DNA from: Epiperipatus broadwayi
Taxonomy: Eukaryota; Onychophora; Udeonychophora; Euonychophora; Peripatidae
Length of the DNA stretch: 64,000 nt
Assembly (NCBI GenBank): GCA_028023455.1
Contig: JAQFVV010012398.1
Location: 3,122,682-3,186,681 of the forward strand
Reading direction: 5' to 3'
A model generated the notes under the pieces. It did no database searches, had not been told where the DNA came from, and saw only the letters and a program-made list of their open reading frames with translations. Shown piece after piece: positions 56,561 to 64,000 of this stretch; within the stretch, counting starts at the first letter, position 1, and each line of letters opens with the position of its first letter. The translations under genes were made by a program, and so were the position numbers.

Positions 56561-58797
56561 AGAGTGCTGTGCTCAGGCTAACAACATGCTCCACAGATGG
56601 CATGACCTTCAAATATGAAAATTAACTGTAAATACCAAATAAATAGTACATTGTCAAGAGTACATCTTGCTGCCTTATAGAATAAGATGTTGATTCATCA
56701 AAGGCTAAATGCTGTTTAAATATAGTCCTTTCAGTTCCTGTCTTCAGTCATTTAAGTTAGTATAGGATTCACTCATCATGAGCCTCTCATACTATCAGTC
56801 ATTTTCTGTATCACCTATGACAATGGAGTTGTGTATTTGTGCAGTTATATTTCCATCCTTTAAGTGCTTGAATGGTATTTCTGACTTTAATTCAAATTTT
56901 CATTTCTTCCAATTTACATTTTAACTTTTTTTGCTCAAGCCCTCAAGAATTAAGATAGAAATAATGTCATTTTTTAGTTATGATTTTTTCTTGAGGCAGT
57001 GAAATAAGTAATGAATCAGCTTGGAACTAAATTTGTGACAGAAATTCCAACTCATTAAGATTATATATTAAGGTAACCCTATTTAGGAATCCTCTCAGAA
57101 GCCACAAAAGTAGAAGGAACTTTAAAAATGTGGCCTAAAAATTGTCTATCTCATCCAATTTACCTAGATTGTAGTGCTTGTCTGATTACTCATTAAAACA
57201 CTAGAAATAATAATATCAGTAGTAGTGGAAAAACAGGAGATAGTGGAAGTACTAAAAATATGTATTATAAATCTAATTTGTATATAAAAACAAGTACATG
57301 GACTGGATAAATATTATTTGATGCAAACTTTTAGATTGGAAAACAGCACTGGTGGATAAAGAGCTATTAATATTTAAGACTGTCTTCCAGAAGAAGAAAA
57401 GTTACTAGAAGAAGTGATTCTACACATTGGAAAAGATGTTCCACTTATTTCAGACATAATTTACAAAGATCACATATTACTACGCAATTATACAAAAAAC
57501 TTTAATTCATAGAATTCTTCCACTGTTCTTTATAGTCTTAGAGCAATAAAGACAGCTTACCATGCTATTTTACCTGACACACACACACAAAAAAAAATAT
57601 TATAACCTATAAAAATAAACCTATCTAAAAATATCTTAGTTAAAATGTGGCATTCAATTTATTAAGCTGTACTTAACTTGATTATTATTTGTTTTGTAGC
57701 AATTATATTTTGGCTATGTGAAGGTTGTTTTACAATTTTTAATGGCAAACATTCTGCTCTCATAACGTTGACTCATTGACCTCTGATAAATTACATTAAT
57801 GACTACTAATTTCTTAGACTAGAGATTTTCATATTATTCCTAGCCAGATATAAACTTTAAATTTTAGTTAAAGATTAATATATTTGTCATTTTAATTAAA
57901 TATAATATCCATGTGTTTCAAGAATATGTGGTAGAATGACGTTTTAAGTATGTTTAAAAAAAGATGTTACACATGGAACAAGAGAGAAGGTGAATTATTA
58001 TACATGTTTACGTTTAATTTAAAAACAGGTATATTAATCTTTAAATATGGTTTAACATTTTAAGCTAAAAATAATACGATAAACTTTAACCAAATAAGTG
58101 ATTATCATTATTAATTTTACCCAAATTGGATAGTCAAAATAATGAAATCAAATTGTAATAATTTGATATTAATAGCTATTAAATAAATGATAAAAATGTA
58201 AATAAGAGATTGTGACTGGACCAAATGAAAAGTACTGGATTAACATGATATGCATTTTATGTGTCATTTATACTTTTCAGATACCTTTAATCTTTTCCTA
58301 AAAAATTTATGATATAGTAAAAGTTTGAAGCATATCTATATATTTATTTATAAGAAAATATTTGCAGATTTATCCTTTTGATCTTGGTTCAAAGCAAATC
58401 TGGTTGAAATTGAATTTTTTTTTAGGTTCTAATTGATTAAGGATACCCCCGGATAATCACTATTTGTCAGTAAATAAATATCCTAGCTGCTTTAGCTAAA
58501 AAGTAAAACAAAGATGCAGGGGGCTATTTAATGCCCATTAAATTTACTTACAGATAAATCTAATAAAATTATGCTTGCACATGTTTGTGCATTTGTCTTA
58601 AAACAATTATTTATAGAACATTATTTTACACTTATTTATTAAAAATAATAACAAGAATATAAGAAAACAGCCGACATATATTTAAAACTATTAAAAGTAT
58701 GCGTATACAATACGTATATAAGTATATGTACGTAAATATATGTACGTACCACTATTGCTATATTAAAACAATAATTGATAAATCAGTGTTATTTTAC
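56561..58797. other. Intron 1 sequence next to exon 1, no gene
   Basis: AT-rich with a (CA)n run at 57579-57588. No coding segment or recognisable repeat. Confidence 0.55.
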
Positions 58798-59108
58798 CCT
58801 CGTTTTCGACAAAGAGATTCGTTTCGTCCTCCTTCTGGATAACAATCAACTCGAGGATAAGTAACTTTAAGACGACCGACGGGAATGTAATCAACATACC
58901 AGTATATAGCAAATCCAGCGAACGCTAATAAAGGTATAGCGAGAGCAGTGAGCACTATTCCAACATGAGCCTTCTCTTTGGATTTCATGACTCGTAAATG
59001 ATAAGATGAAAAGAGATAATTAAACACCTTGACTGGTTCTGATTTATTGCTTTGTGTGATTAGATTAAGATTAAGGTCACGGAGAGCAAAATAACGACAG
59101 ATTTTCAT
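58798..59108 (-). CDS. GH31 alpha-glucosidase, exon 1 (membrane anchor and start of trefoil)
   Basis: 311 coding nt ending at donor CGAGG|GTAAAA. From the first Met it gives 103 codons plus two bases. Residues 50-72 (GIVLTALAIPLLAFAGFAIY...) are one hydrophobic segment preceded by positive charges (KSKEK), a type II membrane anchor. The stem and first half of a trefoil domain follow (RVDCYPEGGRNESLCRKRG; Cys 89 and 100, sequon NES at 95-97). Met41 (codon at 58988) would give a short cytosolic tail, typical of the family, and may be the true start. An acceptor-like TTGTTTCAG ends at 59111, so a 5' UTR exon may lie upstream. The product should hydrolyse alpha-1,4-glucosides at a membrane or in the lysosome. 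Confidence 0.88.
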
Positions 59109-59110
59109 AT

Positions 59111-60224
59111 CTGAAACAACAAAATATTGACAGACTTAATTATATTCGGAAAATAAATGATAAAGAATTAATTTTTTTTATTATTGACTGGACTGTTATT
59201 TCATTTGACTGTTTATTTGATTAGATTACTTTTAATTAAATGGCGAAGAGAAATTTTCTTCTTATGTATTTAACTCTTAAGCTAATATTACTTTTCTGCT
59301 CTTATTTTTTAGTTTTTAACATTTTATAGCTGATGGTTTTTTTTCCTGTCATTAGGCAATATATTTTTTTTGTGTGATTATTTTTAAAAAGGTTATCAAA
59401 TGTTTACTGAAGTTTGCGATTAGAAATAGAGGATTAATTCCTACCAGTTATTTTCAAACTTAGCCGAAAAACATTATAGGCATAGTTAATAATAAAAAAG
59501 GCTTAAGTAAGCAAAAATTCATTAAATGAAATATAAACCCAATGAAAAACAAAGGGAAAATTGGAATAAAAGCAGATTTTAAAAACTCACAACAAAGACG
59601 CTAGAATGTCATGTAATTCAGGTATACACATATATTAAATTAATTTTGACCCATTTAATACTATTTTTTTTTATCATAAAATAAAAGGATACTGCATGCT
59701 GACCATATTGTTCAGAGAATATGTAGAACAAAAGCATTATACAGTTTAATATTTTAAATGTATTTGTATGATAGCATTTCAAAACTGATAGCTTATAAAA
59801 ACTCTAGAAAGAAAGTTGTGTGAACTATGTACAAGTCTTTTGGAACACACCTTTTGGACATTTATAAGATTAAAGTTAATCTTAAAACTAGATTTGAAGT
59901 TTTAAAAAATAATTAAATAGCTTCTTGATTGGAAATTCATAAGAAATTTAGGTGCTGAGTTAGTATGCGTTCACAGCCATTTTGAATTCTAAGAACCACC
60001 CAAAAACCCTGCTGATACATCCAAGTGATAAATGACATCCATTATCAACATAATATGACCAAAATTAAAATGCAAATTTTGCAATTTTCATCGATAATTA
60101 AAAAATAAAAAGACAATTTTCGTAGTTGTAGTTGATCTAATCATGTGACTAAAATATAGCCAAAATTGCAATTTTCATCAATAATTAAATATGTGAGTGC
60201 ATACTAAATCAGTACTGAAATACA
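59111..60224. other. Sequence upstream of exon 1, no recognisable gene
   Basis: AT-rich. No convincing promoter motif for the glucosidase could be picked out. A repeated phrase (AATTTTGCAATTTTCATCGATAATTAAA at about 60070, AATTGCAATTTTCATCAATAATTAAA at about 60162) is a short direct repeat. Confidence 0.5.
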
Positions 60225-60302
60225 AGTAGGGCTGAAGCACAAATCCATGAAATTTGAGTTCTAGAGTCTGCCATCCTACCATTGCACTAAACTATATAGG
60301 CA
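60225..60302 (-). mobile_element. tRNA-derived SINE, diverged
   Basis: On the minus strand the A box TAGTGCAATGG (60289-60279) fits the Pol III consensus exactly. A weaker B-box-like ACTCAAATTTC lies about 25 bases downstream. The GGATGGCAGACTCTAGAACTC stretch between them is tRNA-like. No clean ends seen. Confidence 0.5.
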
Positions 60303-60960
60303 TTGTTCATTAAAATAATATCTTAAAAAAGACTGAATAAAAACTTCAGCAAGAAAATTTTTCCAGGTCCTCTGGGATTGCCAAATATTGATCAACACAT
60401 AAGAAGTAATTAATATATTTCAACCATACTATATTGAATGCTTCATCATCACATGGCTTGTAAAGTTTATATTGGATTTAGTATAAAATATGTTATTGTT
60501 TATTGTTATTCACCACAAACAGATATCTCAGTATTAAGAGTGGCTTTCTAGTAAACAATTTTTTATTTCTTGTTCTGTAGGAAGAAAACATGTTTAATCT
60601 GGTCATCAAGAAGAAACTGCTATACTCAATGCTGGGGTGCAAACATTAGTTAAGATTACTAGCAAATGTTTTTGTGAAAGTTAGTCATATTGAAGATAAG
60701 ATATAAAATTAAAATCTTCCACTGCAGAGCAAATGTATCTCCAATAGCCTCTCAAAATAATCAATAAATGGAAATGGCTTTACTATAAGGCTAATTAAAT
60801 GCTGAGGATTTACAGTTTATACTTTAATTAAAAATATCTAAACATCTAATTATTGACCAATAATGGGATGAATAGTTAATTTGGTGGTTATTGTCATTTA
60901 TTTGAAAAAATAAATTGTTTAAAAATTGAACTGTTTTAATTTGATTGAGTAGAAGAATAT
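60303..60960. other. AT-rich stretch, no gene
   Basis: Nothing recognised on either strand. Confidence 0.5.
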
Positions 60961-60979
60961 AACAGTGAGAATAAATTTT

Positions 60980-61500
60980 AAAGAAGAAAGAAAAAATAAT
61001 AAAGATTTGAACAATTATAGAGAGGTAACATTATTTACATACAAAGTTTTTTCATATATTATTGCAAATAAACCCAAGGTATGTGGAGTTTTTAATTTGA
61101 ACTAATTAAAAGGAAGAACAAAGACTTCAATTTTTTAGCTTCTAAATTTAGAGTTTGCTAATGAAGACACTATCTTTGCCAATTCACAAGATTATTTACA
61201 GAATGTTTTTAATGTTTTAAACTCTAATTTATAAAAAATTTTGTATGTCTTGGTAGTTTTGTAATAAGACAGACTTAAATATTGAATCTACATCTAACAA
61301 TCTAAAATTCAAAATTATTTCATTATATTGATGTAAATTATTGCCATTAAATTAGTTATATTTAATGCAATTTATAATATGAAATGAAATCTGGAATCTA
61401 TCAATAAAATGTGAAAACATGCTTCACTAGCATCTAAAATACAATAACAACTTATAAGAAGAATTTATATATATTTTTAGCTTGTTGGATGTTATACAAT
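60980..61500 (+). pseudogene. RTE-like reverse transcriptase fragments, strongly decayed
   Basis: Reads NKDLNNYREVTLFTYKVFSY near 61000, matching 'd..NYRpItLls...Kif..il', and FANEDTIFANSQDYLQNVFN near 61152, matching the 'FADD..l.......lq..l' palm motif C region with Asp-Asp changed to Asn-Glu. The distance between them is too short for a whole palm, so there was an internal deletion. Confidence 0.5.
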
Positions 61501-62226
61501 AGAATATGTTATTGTAAAATAACATTTCTATTGAATTGAGCATGTGAGGTCAGTGAATAGAACTAACTTTCTAAGAAAAATGATTTATGAATTTCAATAT
61601 GAGTTTTTTTTTTTTGAGACACATACATTACATTATAAATATTATTTCAAAGACATTCTAAGACAGCAATGGGCAGACTTTTGCAGCACAAGGACTACTT
61701 GTAATTTTCTTCAAATTCTATAGTCTATCAAAAATATATTACAATGTAAAAGTAATAATGATAATTACAAATAATATTAGTTAATCAAATAGTATCAAGT
61801 TATTATCAAAAATTCAGTATAAAATAAAAATTCCAAGTAGAATCATGATAATTTATTGTCAAAGATTTTCACTGCATATATCAATTGCTACTCTTGCAAA
61901 GGATTCTAAGTAGTCTTCTGTGAGATGAGAATAGAATTTTGACTTAAAATTGAAAATGAACTCATGTAGAGAGCCAAAAATGATATAGTCATGTGTAATT
62001 TTTTTTTTTTTAAAAAAAGTACTTTTCTTTATTCATTAGACCTCAACTATAATTTTTAAGTTCTGAAGTGCTGTGCTTTTAAAATTTATGACATTTTCAT
62101 GAAAAAAAATTCATTCTCCTCTACAGATAAAGGAAATGTATTATTAATATTTTCAATCATTTGTTTCACATTAAGATTGTCACACAGATAACTCTTGAAG
62201 ATAATTACTAACAGCAATCTTAAACA
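61501..62226. other. AT-rich stretch, no gene
   Basis: Nothing recognised on either strand. Confidence 0.5.
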
Positions 62227-62403
62227 GGCAAAACTCTCCATGCAGTAGTGTCACTCAGTGCAAGCAAGAGTAATCAATGGATGCCAGAAGGCTTGTGCAC
62301 AAAATCCCTACTCACTGGATAGGGATTTTATGCACAAGCCTTCTGGCATCCATTGATTATTCTGGTTTGCACTGAGTAGCACTACTGTATGGAGAGTTTT
62401 GCC
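62227..62403. repeat. Near-perfect 84-bp inverted repeat with 9-base loop
   Basis: The left arm (62227-62310) and right arm (62320-62403) are reverse complements with about seven mismatches by eye. The loop is CTCACTGGA. The outer end is GGCAAAACTCTCC / GGAGAGTTTTGCC. The right arm's outer part continues into a segment that also occurs at 18.86-18.99 kb, so one arm belongs to a dispersed repeat and the other looks like an inverted copy. Confidence 0.9.
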
Positions 62404-63442
62404 CATTTAATAACAGTTATAAGCAAGCATAAGAAATGGTGATCTTGTGATGTTTAGTGATTTAGCAGCAGTCTTGTAAATTTTTGGAAACATTTTTCAA
62501 ATTCAAAATGAAGAGTTATTATTCTTGTAATATTTACCTTTGTTGAATGTGCTTCTATTTTTTGACCATTCAGCAGAAATATTTTTGAAATTTTTCAATT
62601 CATTCTTTATCAACTGGACAGATAATAGCTATAACTTATTTTTAAAAGTATTAAAATATACAATGATTTCAGATATTGTTTTGTTTCTTCCTTGAGATTA
62701 AAAATATAGTCAATTAATTTAATTAGTTACATTGACAACAAAAGCTAAATTCATCTATCTAATGTCATCACTAAGTTCAACTGATACTACATCTCTTGAC
62801 TGTAAAGAATCTTTTATCTTTAGTAATAAGTTTCTGAATCTTTGTATAAATATTCCTTGATATAATCACCAAACATCTAGATGATTAACAATTCATCATA
62901 CTTGGATTCATTTTTTTCTAGTTGAGCCTGAAATATTTTCCTCTGAAGACTTTTATCTTGTAAGGAGTTCATAATTTTCATGTAGATTCCCAAAATGTGA
63001 TAAATATTTAAAACTTTTATAACAGGGCCTATTGGGAAATAATTCAATTTTATAAAAGAAAATCAATAATATTTGAAGTGTTTGTATTTATTTATTTTAT
63101 AGTTAAAATTCAAAGCACATGTGCAACAGTTTAATGCTGTTTAAATATTACAGTTTGTAAAAAACATCGTGCTATATAAAAGAAAATCAGGAAAATCATC
63201 ATCTCTGGTACATATACAGATAAAAATCCATTAATTTTTCTAGTCATTGATGGCTTTCCATTGTAAATTGGATTTTTTTTAATCCTCTATATAATTTTTT
63301 AAAATCAACAGCTTACCATCATGTTTTCTTCTTAACATTCTTATAAAAATATAAAATTGAGGAATATCACTTATGTCAGGAAATTCATGTAAGGAAAATA
63401 GTTGAGTCAGTTATACTTCAGTTAATTGTTTGATTCTGTTTA
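62404..63442. other. AT-rich stretch with end of dispersed repeat, no gene
   Basis: 62404-62480 continues the repeat shared with 18.9 kb (AAATGGTGATCTTGTGATG...). The rest has no recognised content. Confidence 0.5.
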
Positions 63443-64000
63443 ATGGATGATAAATCTATGAGAAAGTTATACATCTTTCTGATGGCAAACCAGCCCTTCT
63501 CAGCTGGAAAGGAAAGATGTTTATTTTCCAGAAATAGATGTATGCCTCAGACACTATCGCCTTCATCATATTTGATTACATGGTTTTTTCCAGGTCCATC
63601 CACAGGTAAAGGGACTGTAATAGGTGTCAGTTGAATTATCAAAGCCATATGATCAGAAAAAGCAACAGGAGCAAAGGCTGCATCGAAGTTGAAGTGGAGG
63701 TCTGAAGTGTAGTATACCAGGTTAATCAGTGACTTTTTAGTTTTGGTGTAGAAAGAATTAGCTTCAGGAGGGGGAAAGCCCTCTCCACACATTAATATAC
63801 AGTTTATTAGATGCAAAAATCTCTTGTTGAAGTCATTGTATGTGGTGTTGTAGTCTCTGAGGAGTATGGTAGGGGAGACTGTTATTCTCTACAAAATGAA
63901 GCAAAAGTCTCTCACAGAATATATATCCATCAGAAGATCCAAATGTTTCTTATCACAACAACATTGCCAGATGAGAGACTACCTCAGATGGGCACTGGGG
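63443..64000 (-). pseudogene. L1/Tx1-clade LINE ORF2, APE endonuclease fragment
   Basis: On the minus strand the sequence reads ILLRDYNTTYNDFNKRFLHL, then MCGEGFPPPEANSF, KSLINLVYYTSDL and FSDHMALIIQL. These match the APE domain of the ORF2 at 12.6-15.0 kb position by position (ILLGDFNMSYNEF, MSGEGYLPQNSVTF, SSLIDLVFYSPVL, LSDHSAIIVSL). The catalytic-loop GDFN is changed to RDYN. The open part is 89 codons (63816-63547). The element runs off the window's end and decays toward 63443. A dead, different copy of the same clade. Confidence 0.8.

Overview
This is an AT-rich window from an invertebrate animal nuclear genome. The evidence is spliced exons with GT..AG borders and long introns, several clades of non-LTR retrotransposon, Penelope-like elements, LTR retrotransposons, tRNA-derived SINEs and long trinucleotide microsatellites. 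No bacterial-style operon, rRNA or CRISPR array is present. The phylum cannot be fixed from the sequence; an arthropod or a mollusc would fit.

The only host gene I can support is on the minus strand. Six exons (58798-59108, 41259-41475, 35486-35646, 34540-34711, 19850-19946, 19386-19498) join in a consistent reading phase into about 357 residues. They encode the N-terminal part of a membrane-anchored glycoside hydrolase family 31 alpha-glucosidase of the GAA / sucrase-isomaltase / maltase-glucoamylase type: a cytosolic tail, one membrane anchor, a trefoil (P-type) domain and the N-terminal beta-sandwich. The catalytic barrel was not found, so the gene probably continues past base 1.

Layout. 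1-8.1 kb: an L1/Tx1-type ORF1 remnant, then two decayed CR1/L2/Jockey-like LINEs in tandem. The second LINE is split by a 1.07-kb foldback insertion with a 12-bp target-site duplication. 9.36-9.46 kb: a tRNA-derived retroposon with a 15-bp target-site duplication. 10.9-16.8 kb: a nearly full-length L1/Tx1-clade LINE on the minus strand, with (ATT)n on both sides and an ORF2 broken at a sequence that closely resembles an Illumina adapter. 17 kb, 21 kb and 52 kb: Penelope-like element pieces, the 21-kb one being two GIY-YIG endonuclease segments in inverted arrangement. 24.6-32.8 kb: an LTR retrotransposon in intron 4 with 2.2-kb LTRs, a 4-bp target-site duplication and a gutted interior. 42.7-47.4 kb: a second pair of about 2-kb LTRs in intron 1 around only 0.6 kb of interior. 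47.5-50.4 kb: small foldback elements. 53.6-56 kb and 61 kb: RTE-like fragments. 62.2 kb: a 177-bp near-perfect hairpin. 63.4-64 kb: a second L1/Tx1 ORF2 fragment.

Most of the host gene's length is therefore transposon. Introns 1 and 4 (17.3 and 14.6 kb) each hold an LTR element plus smaller repeats, while introns 3 and 5 stay below 0.8 kb. All calls rest on reading motifs and repeats by eye; no database search was possible.
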